DNA of 64,000 bases, from positions 19,285-83,284 of the forward strand of contig JAZUFE010000055.1 of the NCBI GenBank assembly GCA_045640525.1. The letters are read 5' to 3'. Numbering within the stretch: position 1 is the stretch's first letter; the number at the start of each line of letters is the position of its first letter. The stretch is from JAILLW01 sp045640525. Lineage in GTDB: Bacteria > Bacillota > Clostridia > Lachnospirales > Lachnospiraceae. This document shows, one piece after another, positions 1 through 9,705 of the stretch. Position numbers and translations under genes: made by a program. The notes below the pieces were generated by a model. That model ran no database searches and was not told where the DNA came from. It was given only the letters and a program-made list of their open reading frames with translations.

Positions 1-3000
1 GGTGTGGATGGCATGGTGTTCACGGACTTCCGGGATTTGATTTGTACACGTATATAGATACAGCACCTTTCACAGCAGGCGATATAGAGGTTACCAAAAT
101 TGATGATTTCATTCCGAGTGAGTCTTCCGATAAGATAACGGAGCAAACAATTGATGTTGAGGTTACTGCAAGAAAAGGACAATCCGGTGAAAAGACATAT
201 AAGCTTGTCGGAATCAATTTTGAAGATGCGGCAATCGACTACAAGATTGGTGATAAGACAGTAGTATTTGAAATCGGCGGTGTTAAGTATACATATACTT
301 TCCCTGAAGCCAAGGTTAACGGAGTTGAATACAAGACATTACAAGAGGCGGTTGACGCTGCTAACAGTGCCACATCCGAGGATGGACAGACTATTGATAT
401 TTCGATGATAGGACCGGCAGTTAGTAAGATAGATGCACCTGTTAATATTAATGTAAAGGAAGGTGTAACCTTTAAACTTTACGATGGATCAACTGTGGTT
501 GCCGGAAAAGGCGGAGTTAAAGCATCGGTGGATAGTGACGGAACGGTTACGATTATTAATGGTTCGGCAACTGCTACTCCAAACAATAGCTCTGAGCTTA
601 AGGTCGGCGTTGGTGAAAATGGTGCCATAGTTACGACCAAGACATCCGTAACTATTAATGCCAAGGAGGTGCAGGAGGGCGGAGAAACCGTAGTTAAGAA
701 GGAGATTATTCCAAGTGCCGATATTAACGAGATAGTTATAAGCCCGGATGGTGATCCTAACCATACGGTCACATATTATAACTGTGATGCCGGTAAGGGT
801 TATGGCATTAATGAAGGTGTTCTGACACAGGAAGATAAAGTAGTTATTACCAAGGGCACAGAATATGACCTGAAGGTAGAACTTAACGGAAGTCAGACCG
901 TGGTTGAAACAGATTCGTCCAATAACGGTACGACAACCATTACCAAGGGGAACAGTGTCGAACAAGGTGGAGATTTCCTTAAAGTAGAATCGAAGGCTGC
1001 TCATGATGATATTACTATCAATACTGACGGTTCGAATGAAACTACATATACAACCAACACTGAAAACACAATTATTTGGGTAGCTCCCGGCAAAGAGAAA
1101 ACCGAACAGGGAGATATCATTAATGAAGTCATTTTGAACCATGGTTCAGTGGATGTATCTAAAAACGGTGAAGTTACAACTAAGGATGGAACCGTATTTA
1201 AAAATACAAGTAATAATGAAACGATAACTGTAAGTGCAGATGATACCGACGGTAAGGGAGAAATCAGTATTCCTTCAGGCGCAAGTGCTGAAATAACACC
1301 GAACGGCATTGATGAGCCTATATATGTATCTGTTCCGCCTGCTAAACCGGGCGCTGCACAGAATTCTCCGGTAGTAGTCAAACCTACGGAAGAGGGTGTC
1401 ATTATTGAAGCTGAAGCAGGAAATCCTGTCATAATTGGCGAAGGTGATAATAAGCAAGAATATATTACAGGTGATTATGAGACTGTAATAGAAATAAGTG
1501 AAAACGAAGGCGGAGAAGTAATACCTGTAGTTAAGGGGGGAAGTGTAATACTGCAACCCGGTCAGACTATTATCGACTCCAATGGAGTAACATTTACCAA
1601 TCCACCGACCAAACCCGGAGAGAATCCCAAACCTTTAACGTTGAACGTTACGGACGGGGAACCGACAGATGTTAAAACAACGGATGGAGGAAGCTTTACG
1701 TACCAGTTACCGGGAGCAGACAGTCCTACTGAGTTCAATAATCCAAGTTCCGGTGATGCAACATTCAGTGTAACTCAGGATGGAGATATATCATTAAGCT
1801 CTAAGGTGGATCTTAAAGGCGGTGGTGACCCCGGAGAAGAAAAAGGGGTTAGCATTTCAACCGGTGAGGGCGATACGGAAGTTAAACCCGATTCCGGCAA
1901 TACCGGAATAATAAGTGTAGATACAGAAGAGAAGACAGTCACCGTCAAAAAGGAAGGTGACAAGGTTACTATTGGCGGACAGGAATACACGACAACAGAG
2001 AGTAATACAGTAATTAAAGTTGGTGACGATGGACCTGAACTTATAAGCGGTGGAATTACGTTGGATAGCGATAATTCTATTATAGTCAATGGTACCGAAG
2101 TCAAATCCGATGAAGAAGGCGGCCTGGCTGTTGAAAAGAAGCCCGACGGAGGTCTTGATATTAAGGTTCCCGAAGGTGGTACTTTCACGGTTGAGACTCC
2201 CGGAAATACATCTACGGATGTAACATTCAGCAATCCAAATGAAGGTGATGCTACATATGAGATTTCACCTTCGGGCGGTGTCGTTCTTCCGACTGATACT
2301 GAGACGGTATGTAAACACGGAGAGGAAGAAATTATTGTTAAACCCACGCAGGACGGAACTGTGGTAACCCCTTCAACGGATGGTGTTACCGTTACAACTC
2401 CGAAGAATGCCGAGGTTGAAATTAACGGCAAGTCATATACCAATGAGTCCGGAGATAAGGATTTGGAACTTTCCGTAGACGGCGAAGACGTTATTCTTAA
2501 ACGTGGTAAAGTTTCGGTAGATGAAGGCGGAGACATTACTCTTTATAACGGTGACAATATTACGGTTAGCGAGGGCTCTGCAAGTGTTGATGATACAGGT
2601 AATATTCTTGTACCGAACGATGGTGAGATTACCATAACAGATAACGGAGAAAAGACTACTTTCAAATCAACTTCGGATGATACGGCAGTTGTAATCGACC
2701 CCGAAACCGGAACAACCGTCCTTAAGGATGGTTCCGTTGAAATCGGCAAGGGCAGCGGACTTAACGTGGTTTATGAGAAGACCCCCGTTTATGATGGCGG
2801 TGAAATCGTAGATTACGAAGAAAAGATAATGAATATTGAAAGTACCGGAGATGTTCCTGCCGAGGTTAAGGTAGAATCGGACGGTACAGGCACTATAGAA
2901 GTTCCCAAGGGAGGTTCCGTTCGTATTGAAAGCAGTACCGAGGAAGGCGATACGGCAACTAACGTTGTTAAGGTGCCTGAAGGCTCATCCGGCGGAGTAA

Positions 3001-6000
3001 CAATTAAGACTCAGACCGACGGTTCGGTTGATGCCGAGCTTGGCAACGGCGAATCGGTTTCGGTTAACGGCAATGAGTATACGGCTAAAGAGAGCAGTAC
3101 CAAGATTAACGTGGGTGGAGACGGAGCTACACTTGATAATGGTTCCGTAGCACTCGATCCGGGTGAATCAATCAATGCCGGCGGTTCCAATGTATCCAAC
3201 AGCGGTTCTAAAGGAACCGAGGTCGTAATACATACGGAGGTTACTACCACTCCGAGCGGCGAAGAGAACAGAGAAACTACTATTGAAGCTCCTAAGGGCG
3301 GTAAGTTTACTCTGTCCGAGGAAGGTAAGACGGACGGCTATACATTTACCAATCCTTCTTCAAATTCCGAAACCTACACGGTTAATAATGAGGGCAATCT
3401 CGTGCTTGAAGACGGTGCTCCGATTCAGGCCAAGGTTGGAGGTAAAGATATAGAAATCAGCGGACCTTCCGGTGATGACATAGAACTTAAAGTTACGCAG
3501 GACGGTATTAATCTTAAAGCTGAGTCAGGCGACGACATTAAGGTAGGCAGCAATACCGTTAAGAATACAACACCGGCCGGCGAGGAATTCAATCTTGTCG
3601 TTGATGATAAGGGCGAGATGAATCTCTTTGACGGTGATGTGGAACTTCCTACGGGAAGCAAGGTGAATGTTATTGACTCTAACGGTCAAAAGACAAAGAT
3701 AGAAAATACCGGCAATTCCGAAGAAACGGAAGTTAAGGTAAGTGATGACGGCAATGTCACATTCTCACATAAAGCCCCTGAAGAGGGTGAGTCGGATCCT
3801 TCGAATGCTTCGGTTAAGCTGACGGGTCCTGACGGTACGACCAATACATATATGGCAACCGAAGACGGTAAAGATATAGTTATTAAGACGGATTCGGGTT
3901 CTTCTACTCCGGAACTTGTGAGCGGAACTGTAGAGCTTAAGGGCGGAAATGAGCCAAGCAGCATAGTTGTTAACGGACTTAGCGTAAGTAATGAAGGTAC
4001 GCAGGATGGTGTGGTTGTATCCAAGACCGATGAGGGCGGTACACCGACAACATCACTGAAGGTTGAGCCGGGAAGTTCATTCGGACTTTCGTCTCCGGGT
4101 AATGAAGACGATGCTTATATCTTTACCAATCCAAGCTCGGCACCGGCGGCTGACTATAACGTGGATACCAACGGTAATCTTGAACTGAATCCGGGAAGCT
4201 CGATAAGCTTCAAGGATTCCAACGGCAAGGAATCTACTGTTTCGATACCTTCTACCGAGCAGAGTTCTAAGATAACTGTCGATGAGGATGGCGTTAAGAT
4301 TATTGCCGAGAACGGTAAATTGGTTGAGGTTAACGGTGTTAAGTACAGAAACCACAGTCCTGAGCAGCTGATTCTTTCGGTGGACGAAGAGGGAGATACC
4401 ATTCTTAAGCAAGGAACAACGGGTCTTAGGGAAGGTGAACATATCACTGTTGAAACTAAGGATGAAACCGGCCAAACAACAGGTAAAGTTAAGGTAACGA
4501 TGCCTCCTATTGAAGGAACGGCACCTCCTGCAGACTATATTGCAGCGGACGGTACCATTACATCTCAGAATCTTTCGGAGAGAAAATACATTCTGACCGA
4601 TGATAAGGGTCAGACTACCGAAATTACGACGAAGCCGAGCGCCGAGCAGGCAGTGCAGATTAAGGCAACCGAGGACGGCTTCGTATTGGAGAAAGGAACC
4701 GTTGAAGTTCCTAAGGGAAGTGAGGTAATAGTTAACGGTTCGGTTATCGCCAACACAGGTGATGAAGGCAGTGTAATCGAAGTTAAGAAGAACGAGTCCG
4801 GAAGTACGGAATTTACGCTCGGTGAGGGCGCATCGTTCGCAATGGCCGATCCTAAGGGCGAGAGTAAGTACGAGTTTAAGAATCCTCAAACCGCACAATC
4901 TAACTTCACGTTAGATTCTGACGGTAATATTACTCTTGGCGAGGGAAGTTCTTTGAGCTTCGGTCAAAAGGGTGAGGAGCCCACTATTATCGAAAATGCC
5001 AGCGCGGGCACCGGTGTTAAGGTAACGCAGGATGGTGTAACTTTGAACATACCTCAGGGCGGTTCGGTTACAATCGGCGGCATTGAATATAAGAATAATG
5101 ATGACAGCGCACCGATGAGCATAGCTATTAATGAAGAAGGTGAAGCTGTGTTGGTAGACGGTACAATTCAGCTTGATGCCGGTCAGACAATCAATGTTAA
5201 GGATTCGACAGGTAAGTATGTTCCTGTTGAAGGAACCGGAGCAGTGGTTAACGATAACGGCGAAGTCAGTGTACCTGCAGATACTACGGTTACGATAGGT
5301 GACCATGAATATAATGTTAACAGTCCGACAGGAGCAACCATTGAGGTTCCGGGAGCAGGCAAGACACCTGTTCTGACATCGGGCAGTGTAGACCTTAAGG
5401 AAGATGATGCAATTGCCGTTACGACGGGAACATCCCCTGAATCAATACAGACCGTTACCAACAAAGGCAATGTTGATCCGGAGGCAGAACCTTCGAATAT
5501 TAAGGTTTCAAGTGACGGAACGCTGAATGTTCCTAATGGCACTAAACTTGATGTTAAGGGAGATTCTAAAGAAAACGGTGAAGGGCTTAAGGTTGAATCG
5601 ACACCGGGTGCTACAGTAGTTATTAACGATGGCACATATGAGAGCAAAGATACAAGCGGCTCATTCAAGCTTGATGTTAACGGAAACAGCGGCGAGGTTA
5701 AGCTTGACGGCGGTGTGGCGGTTGAAGTTACCAACGGTAACCTGACAGTCGGCGGTACAACGATTTCAACTACAGGTGACAAGGCTGTATCGGTTAAGGA
5801 TAATAAAGGCTCTTTGAAACCTGATATCTTTGTGGAACCGGGCGGAAACGTAACTATCGGTTCAACTACCGGACAGGGTAAGGTAGAAGTTAAGATACCT
5901 GCAGATACCGAAGAAGAGCCCAAGGATCCTAAGAAGGTTTCAATTGATTCTTCAGGCAATGTTTCGGTTGAAGTAGAAGCCGGTGAAGAAGTAACGGTCG

Positions 6001-7793
6001 GTGGTATCACATATACCGCAGGAACCGAAGGCAAGATAGTTGTAAACGGCCAAACAGGTGCATTGGATACCAACAAGACGAATGCACTTCCCGCTTCAAT
6101 GATTGATCCTTCAAGCTTTAATAAGGATACTTATTCGTATAAGGTTCCGGCCGGCTCAAGTGTAGATGTCGGTGGCGTTACATATGTAGCTCCTAAGACA
6201 GGAATGACTCTTATCGGTAATGAAAACGGAAATCCTGTAATTCAGGTAGCTAAGGCCGGCTCAACCGTAACGGTTAACGGCAAAGAGTATACAACAGGCT
6301 CTGATAATGCACAGTTCGTGGTTAATAATGACGGCAGTGTCACATTGAAGAACGCCGGAAGTTCTTTGAACGTATCGGGAAATACACCTATTGAGGTGGA
6401 TGGCAATAAGTATACGGGAAGCAAGGACGGAAGCTATACGGTAACACATACCTCTGAGGGTGATGTTGTTTCAACCAAGAACGGAAGTAATGTTTCCGTT
6501 ACTGTAGGACAGGGTAATTCGGTTATTCTGGACGGTGTTAAGAATGACAAGGGTGATAATATAGTAATCACTTCGGGAACATCAACACCTACAACAGTTG
6601 TGGTTGATAAAACCAAGATGGGAGATAACGGATCTTATCAGGTTGATATTATTGCAGGCGGAAATACTGTTCTGAAACCGGTATATGATTCTGAAGGTAA
6701 ATTGATCGGTTATGAAACGGCTGTTAAGCCGGCTCCGGCACCTTCGCATGATGATGACGATGAAGGCTCAAGCTCGGGATCGGGTGATTCTTCGGGATCA
6801 TCGGAACCTGCATATGTACCGGCAGTTAAGGCTAAGGCAAGTCCGAGCCCGATGGTTTCTCCGATGCCTCTGCCTACAGGTGAAACTACAGCTAAGGTTA
6901 CTACGGGAAAGAAATATACACTCAAGGTTAATAACGGAGAAATTGTTAATACCGAGAACGAAGACAATCCGGATACCGGTTTGAATGAAAACGGTGGTGA
7001 CAATCCGGAAACTACCGGAAATACAGGTACTACCGAAAATGTTCCGCAAACTCCGAGTGATGATGAGAATATTCCGAATGTGACCGAAACAGAGTTTACA
7101 TTAGTGGAAGTAGCGGAGGATGAAGTGATTCCCGAAATTCCCGTAATCGGCGAAGTTGAAGTCGACATGGGAACCGGTAAGATTAATGTAACTGCGGACG
7201 GCGGTAATATTAAATCTTTGCCGAATGTAATTAAGGCATGTCTTAACAATGACGATTTGAACAGCGTTAAGAGCGGAAGTAACATAAGAATCAGGCTCAA
7301 GATTGATAAACTGGCCGAAAACATTCCTCAAAAAGAAAAGGACGAAATGATGGCAGCATTTGCCAAGTTTGCTCCTGAAGTAGACGGATTGACTTTTGGT
7401 GATTACATCGATGTATCTTTGGAAATGCAGGTAGATGACGGAGAATGGACGAAGCTTCATGATCTCAATGAGGAAATCGAAATTGAGATGGATGTTCCCG
7501 AGAATCTGCAAAAAGACGGACGTACATTCTGGGTAATGCGTAATCATGAAGGCGAGTGTGATATGCTTGATGATATTGATTCGGTTCAGAATACAGTAAC
7601 CTTCAAGACGAAACTCTTCTCTGCTTATGCTTTATATTACACAGATGCACCGGTTGAGCCCGGAAGTGTTCATTTCAGTACTGTTAATACGGTTACGGTA
7701 GTAACAATAATTGCGTTAGCCCTGATAGTTGCAGCCGGATTGTTCATGTTCTTCGTAGTATACAAGAGACGTAAGGATGAGGAAGAGGCTTAA
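1..7793 (+). CDS. Giant repetitive surface protein, membrane-anchored, 5' end outside window
   Basis: About 2,596 residues are visible. The frame is open to the left edge (codons from base 3 read CGWHGVHGLPGFDLYTY), so the TTG at 42 is not a real start and the N-terminus, with any signal peptide, lies upstream. The body is a low-complexity, Gly/Asp/Glu/Thr/Val-rich beta-type sequence with degenerate repeats. A motif like FTNPS recurs near 1590, 1734, 2225, 3344, 4121 and 4873, and motifs like V-x-G-x-x-Y alternate with x-L-x-x-G-x-V-x-L. Cysteine is almost absent. A Ser/Pro/Asp-rich linker (about 6730-7080) leads to a C-terminal globular part, then one membrane helix (about 7683-7758) and a KRRK cytoplasmic tail. 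There is no LPxTG motif. Repeat content and anchoring suggest a wall-spanning adhesin or stalk; that role is inference. A strong terminator follows. Confidence 0.8.
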   Translation, partial: CGWHGVHGLPGFDLYTYIDTAPFTAGDIEVTKIDDFIPSESSDKITEQTIDVEVTARKGQSGEKTYKLVGINFEDAAIDYKIGDKTVVFEIGGVKYTYTFPEAKVNGVEYKTLQEAVDAANSATSEDGQTIDISMIGPAVSKIDAPVNINVKEGVTFKLYDGSTVVAGKGGVKASVDSDGTVTIINGSATATPNNSSELKVGVGENGAIVTTKTSVTINAKEVQEGGETVVKKEIIPSADINEIVISPDGDPNHTVTYYNCDAGKGYGINEGVLTQEDKVVITKGTEYDLKVELNGSQTVVETDSSNNGTTTITKGNSVEQGGDFLKVESKAAHDDITINTDGSNETTYTTNTENTIIWVAPGKEKTEQGDIINEVILNHGSVDVSKNGEVTTKDGTVFKNTSNNETITVSADDTDGKGEISIPSGASAEITPNGIDEPIYVSVPPAKPGAAQNSPVVVKPTEEGVIIEAEAGNPVIIGEGDNKQEYITGDYETVIEISENEGGEVIPVVKGGSVILQPGQTIIDSNGVTFTNPPTKPGENPKPLTLNVTDGEPTDVKTTDGGSFTYQLPGADSPTEFNNPSSGDATFSVTQDGDISLSSKVDLKGGGDPGEEKGVSISTGEGDTEVKPDSGNTGIISVDTEEKTVTVKKEGDKVTIGGQEYTTTESNTVIKVGDDGPELISGGITLDSDNSIIVNGTEVKSDEEGGLAVEKKPDGGLDIKVPEGGTFTVETPGNTSTDVTFSNPNEGDATYEISPSGGVVLPTDTETVCKHGEEEIIVKPTQDGTVVTPSTDGVTVTTPKNAEVEINGKSYTNESGDKDLELSVDGEDVILKRGKVSVDEGGDITLYNGDNITVSEGSASVDDTGNILVPNDGEITITDNGEKTTFKSTSDDTAVVIDPETGTTVLKDGSVEIGKGSGLNVVYEKTPVYDGGEIVDYEEKIMNIESTGDVPAEVKVESDGTGTIEVPKGGSVRIESSTEEGDTATNVVKVPEGSSGGVTIKTQTDGSVDAELGNGESVSVNGNEYTAKESSTKINVGGDGATLDNGSVALDPGESINAGGSNVSNSGSKGTEVVIHTEVTTTPSGEENRETTIEAPKGGKFTLSEEGKTDGYTFTNPSSNSETYTVNNEGNLVLEDGAPIQAKVGGKDIEISGPSGDDIELKVTQDGINLKAESGDDIKVGSNTVKNTTPAGEEFNLVVDDKGEMNLFDGDVELPTGSKVNVIDSNGQKTKIENTGNSEETEVKVSDDGNVTFSHKAPEEGESDPSNASVKLTGPDGTTNTYMATEDGKDIVIKTDSGSSTPELVSGTVELKGGNEPSSIVVNGLSVSNEGTQDGVVVSKTDEGGTPTTSLKVEPGSSFGLSSPGNEDDAYIFTNPSSAPAADYNVDTNGNLELNPGSSISFKDSNGKESTVSIPSTEQSSKITVDEDGVKIIAENGKLVEVNGVKYRNHSPEQLILSVDEEGDTILKQGTTGLREGEHITVETKDETGQTTGKVKVTMPPIEGTAPPADYIAADGTITSQNLSERKYILTDDKGQTTEITTKPSAEQAVQIKATEDGFVLEKGTVEVPKGSEVIVNGSVIANTGDEGSVIEVKKNESGSTEFTLGEGASFAMADPKGESKYEFKNPQTAQSNFTLDSDGNITLGEGSSLSFGQKGEEPTIIENASAGTGVKVTQDGVTLNIPQGGSVTIGGIEYKNNDDSAPMSIAINEEGEAVLVDGTIQLDAGQTINVKDSTGKYVPVEGTGAVVNDNGEVSVPADTTVTIGDHEYNVNSPTGATIEVPGAGKTPVLTSGSVDLKEDDAIAVTTGTSPESIQTVTNKGNVDPEAEPSNIKVSSDGTLNVPNGTKLDVKGDSKENGEGLKVESTPGATVVINDGTYESKDTSGSFKLDVNGNSGEVKLDGGVAVEVTNGNLTVGGTTISTTGDKAVSVKDNKGSLKPDIFVEPGGNVTIGSTTGQGKVEVKIPADTEEEPKDPKKVSIDSSGNVSVEVEAGEEVTVGGITYTAGTEGKIVVNGQTGALDTNKTNALPASMIDPSSFNKDTYSYKVPAGSSVDVGGVTYVAPKTGMTLIGNENGNPVIQVAKAGSTVTVNGKEYTTGSDNAQFVVNNDGSVTLKNAGSSLNVSGNTPIEVDGNKYTGSKDGSYTVTHTSEGDVVSTKNGSNVSVTVGQGNSVILDGVKNDKGDNIVITSGTSTPTTVVVDKTKMGDNGSYQVDIIAGGNTVLKPVYDSEGKLIGYETAVKPAPAPSHDDDDEGSSSGSGDSSGSSEPAYVPAVKAKASPSPMVSPMPLPTGETTAKVTTGKKYTLKVNNGEIVNTENEDNPDTGLNENGGDNPETTGNTGTTENVPQTPSDDENIPNVTETEFTLVEVAEDEVIPEIPVIGEVEVDMGTGKINVTADGGNIKSLPNVIKACLNNDDLNSVKSGSNIRIRLKIDKLAENIPQKEKDEMMAAFAKFAPEVDGLTFGDYIDVSLEMQVDDGEWTKLHDLNEEIEIEMDVPENLQKDGRTFWVMRNHEGECDMLDDIDSVQNTVTFKTKLFSAYALYYTDAPVEPGSVHFSTVNTVTVVTIIALALIVAAGLFMFFVVYKRRKDEEEA
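1965..5450 (+). repeat. Higher-order protein-coding repeats, about 690-1090 bp per unit
   Basis: Inside the giant gene a compound unit recurs about five times, beginning near 1965, 3057, 3832, 4600 and 5288. Each unit has a V-x-G-x-x-Y/T strand, then an x-L-x-x-G-x-V-x-L strand, then in most copies a block with the FTNPS-like motif and a V-x-x-G-x-x-Y-x-N block. Spacing is about 1092, 775, 768 and 688 bp. The DNA copies have diverged, so the units are best seen at protein level. Confidence 0.6.
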
Positions 7794-7831
7794 CACTTTT
7801 TGGCGATAACGCATAGCAGAATATGATAATC

Positions 7832-7878
7832 AAAGCAACCAAAGAGAGGTGTCGTACCTTCTTTGGTTGCTTTTTTGC
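7832..7878 (+). terminator. Intrinsic terminator after the giant surface gene
   Basis: Stem AAGCAACCAAAGA pairs with TCTTTGGTTGCTT (about 13 bp) and is followed at once by six T's. Confidence 0.9.
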
Positions 7879-7957
7879 TTAATAAAGTGTAGGCTTTAAC
7901 TTGTATGGTTTAAGTGCCTTGGAGCATGAAAGTATAAAAATATAAGGTGGAGAGAAA

Positions 7958-8440
7958 ATGCCGAATAATTTGTATGCAATAGAGGTTAAGCGCGCTGTAG
8001 CAGAAGATGCGGATGATATCATGAGGGTAACCAAAGATGCATTCGTCAAATATGTGGAAGTTGCAGGTCTTAGTCGTGATATCGATGCCTTGAAAGAAAC
8101 GATTGAGGATATCAAATCAGATATTGAGAATAAGTATGTTTTTATCGTAAAGATAGACCATGTGATAGTCGGGGCGGTACGCGTGGAACTTCGAGATCAA
8201 GATTCCGCATATCTTAGCAGATTCGCAGTTGATGAGGAACACAGAAACACAGGCGTTGGAAAAATTCTCATGAGGGCAGTGGATAAGGTTATGACGGAAA
8301 ACAGTATCAAGAAACTATATCTTTGTACAAGTTCCAAAGCAACCGCACTTATACGCTTTTACTACGGAAGAGGATTCTATATTACCGGTGTTGAGTACAC
8401 CAGAGGATACCCTCGTGCAACATTGGTTAAAGAGTATTGA
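7958..8440 (+). CDS. GNAT-family N-acetyltransferase
   Basis: 160 residues with the single-domain GNAT layout. Motif A is visible as FAVDEEHRNTGVGKILM (about residues 89-105), carrying the R/Q-x-x-G-x-G acetyl-CoA pyrophosphate loop. It is followed by a strand-helix (KLYLCTSSKATALIRFYYGRGF), where the Y-x-x-x-G-F end is typical of the family. It should transfer an acetyl group from acetyl-CoA to an amine; the substrate cannot be read from sequence. The SD AAGGTGGAG sits before the ATG at 7958. It stands alone between a terminator upstream and the acidic-repeat gene downstream. Confidence 0.85.
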   Translation: MPNNLYAIEVKRAVAEDADDIMRVTKDAFVKYVEVAGLSRDIDALKETIEDIKSDIENKYVFIVKIDHVIVGAVRVELRDQDSAYLSRFAVDEEHRNTGVGKILMRAVDKVMTENSIKKLYLCTSSKATALIRFYYGRGFYITGVEYTRGYPRATLVKEY

Positions 8441-8608
8441 TGATATCTGTAGTTGTAAGATATATCAACCAAAAGGCGTGTTTTAGTTCGCAAAGTATGT
8501 TAAAATATATTATCCGCACTAAAGCGCGATAACGAGGGGTATTCTACTATACAAGGAAGTATGAGGACTTGAGTTATGAAAGACCAAGTGAATGATGGAG
8601 GGAGAGAT

Positions 8609-9679
8609 ATGTTTGAATTACCTAAATCTTCTGATATACCGGATCAGTTGGATATAAGTTCTTTAAACGAGACACTCAGAGAGTTTATGTATGGAGCATA
8701 TTTGCTCTCAAAACTGTGTGTAAGAACATCTGCAGAAGACGCAAGAATTAAAGAAGAAAACAGACAGCTCCACGAAGAAAACGAAGAGCTTAGAGCAGTT
8801 ATGGCTCAAATGAAGAACTTTGTTGAGGGTGGATTTAAAGTAATCGGAAACGAGCAGTTATATAATGACGCAATTTTTTCGGTAAAGGCCGGAAGAAAGG
8901 CTAAGGCTGCGAAAGTTGTCGAAGAAGAGATCCCGGATGAAGAACCGATAGAAGAAATTGCAACAGAGGAAGAAGTTCCTGTTGAAGAAGAGATTTTTGC
9001 AGAGGAACCGGCTGTTGAGGAAATCGCGATAGAGGAACCCGCAGAAGAGATTGCGGCTGAAGAGCCTGTCGCACAAGAAGCTCAGGATGTTGAACTTGAC
9101 GTTGAGTTTGCCCCTGATTTCGAGGTTGAGGAACCGATTGCTGAAGAGACTCCGACTGAAGAATCGATTGTAGAGGAAAGTCCTGTGGAAGAATCGATAG
9201 AAGAAGCTGCAGCAGATGAACCGATTGCTGAAGAGATTCCTGTCGAAACGCCTCCCGAGGAGGCAGCGGAAGCAGTATCTGAACCTGCAGCAGAAGCAGC
9301 GCCTGAATCTGCCCCCGAACCGGAGCCTGCACCTGCGGTAGAAATGCCGTCAGACCCGAATGCGAAGATGAGCCCGGACCAGATAGCAGCTTTGTTCGCG
9401 GCAGCAGAAGCAACACCTGAACCTGCACCGGAATCTGAACCTGCCCCCGAACCGGAGCCTGCCCCCGAACCGGAGCCTGCACCTGCGGTAGAAATGCCGT
9501 CAGACCCGAATGCGAAGATGAGCCCGGATCAAATAGCGGCATTGTTTGCGGCAGCAGAAGCAACACCTGAACCTGCATCCGAACCTGAGCCTGCACCTGC
9601 GGTAGAAATGCCGTCAGACCCGAATGCAAAGATGACTCCCGATCAGATAGCGGCATTGTTCGCAGCAGCAGGAAATTAG
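8609..9679 (+). CDS. Acidic coiled-coil protein with three FliM-like C-terminal motifs
   Basis: 356 residues from the ATG at 8609, chosen because GGAGGGAG lies 5-6 bases upstream; an in-frame ATG at 8576 has a much weaker site. The N-terminal ~100 residues are helical, with a Glu-rich coiled coil (about residues 45-75, EENRQLHEENEELRAV). The middle ~170 residues are a Glu/Pro/Ala/Val disordered stretch. The C-terminus holds three near-identical copies of MSPDQIAALFAAA, each preceded by AVEMPSDPNAK and separated by Pro-Glu-Ala spacers. There is no signal peptide or membrane helix. The motif resembles the FliM/FliN LSQxEIDALL peptide, which suggests a multivalent docking protein; that is inference. 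I cannot name the family. Confidence 0.75.
   Translation: MFELPKSSDIPDQLDISSLNETLREFMYGAYLLSKLCVRTSAEDARIKEENRQLHEENEELRAVMAQMKNFVEGGFKVIGNEQLYNDAIFSVKAGRKAKAAKVVEEEIPDEEPIEEIATEEEVPVEEEIFAEEPAVEEIAIEEPAEEIAAEEPVAQEAQDVELDVEFAPDFEVEEPIAEETPTEESIVEESPVEESIEEAAADEPIAEEIPVETPPEEAAEAVSEPAAEAAPESAPEPEPAPAVEMPSDPNAKMSPDQIAALFAAAEATPEPAPESEPAPEPEPAPEPEPAPAVEMPSDPNAKMSPDQIAALFAAAEATPEPASEPEPAPAVEMPSDPNAKMTPDQIAALFAAAGN
9311..9673 (+). repeat. Three direct repeats encoding the MSPDQIAALF motif
   Basis: Near-identical DNA blocks start with ACCTGCGGTAGAAATGCC at 9331, 9481 and 9595 (spacing 150 and 114 bp). They are separated by CCCGAACCGGAGCCTG-type units that vary in number. The high DNA identity suggests recent duplication or slippage. 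Confidence 0.85.
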
Positions 9680-9705
9680 TATACAGATATAGGAATTAAT
9701 ACGTT

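Noticed and set aside
1775..2536. Long minus-strand frame within the giant surface gene (also 4077-4898, 5183-6076)
   Set aside because: The Val/Thr/Gly-rich repeats give open antisense frames by codon composition. They have no SD, no family motifs and are Ser/Pro-rich shadows.
42..7793. TTG start at 42 for the giant surface protein
   Set aside because: The frame is open and sensible to the left edge and no SD precedes the TTG.
8441..8608. Strong promoter before the acidic coiled-coil gene
   Set aside because: TGTTAAAAT looks like an extended -10 but no acceptable -35 could be placed, so I did not list it.
9311..9673. CRISPR-like array in the acidic protein gene
   Set aside because: The repeats are long, in frame and coding, and unequal in spacing; there is no palindromic repeat or spacer pattern.
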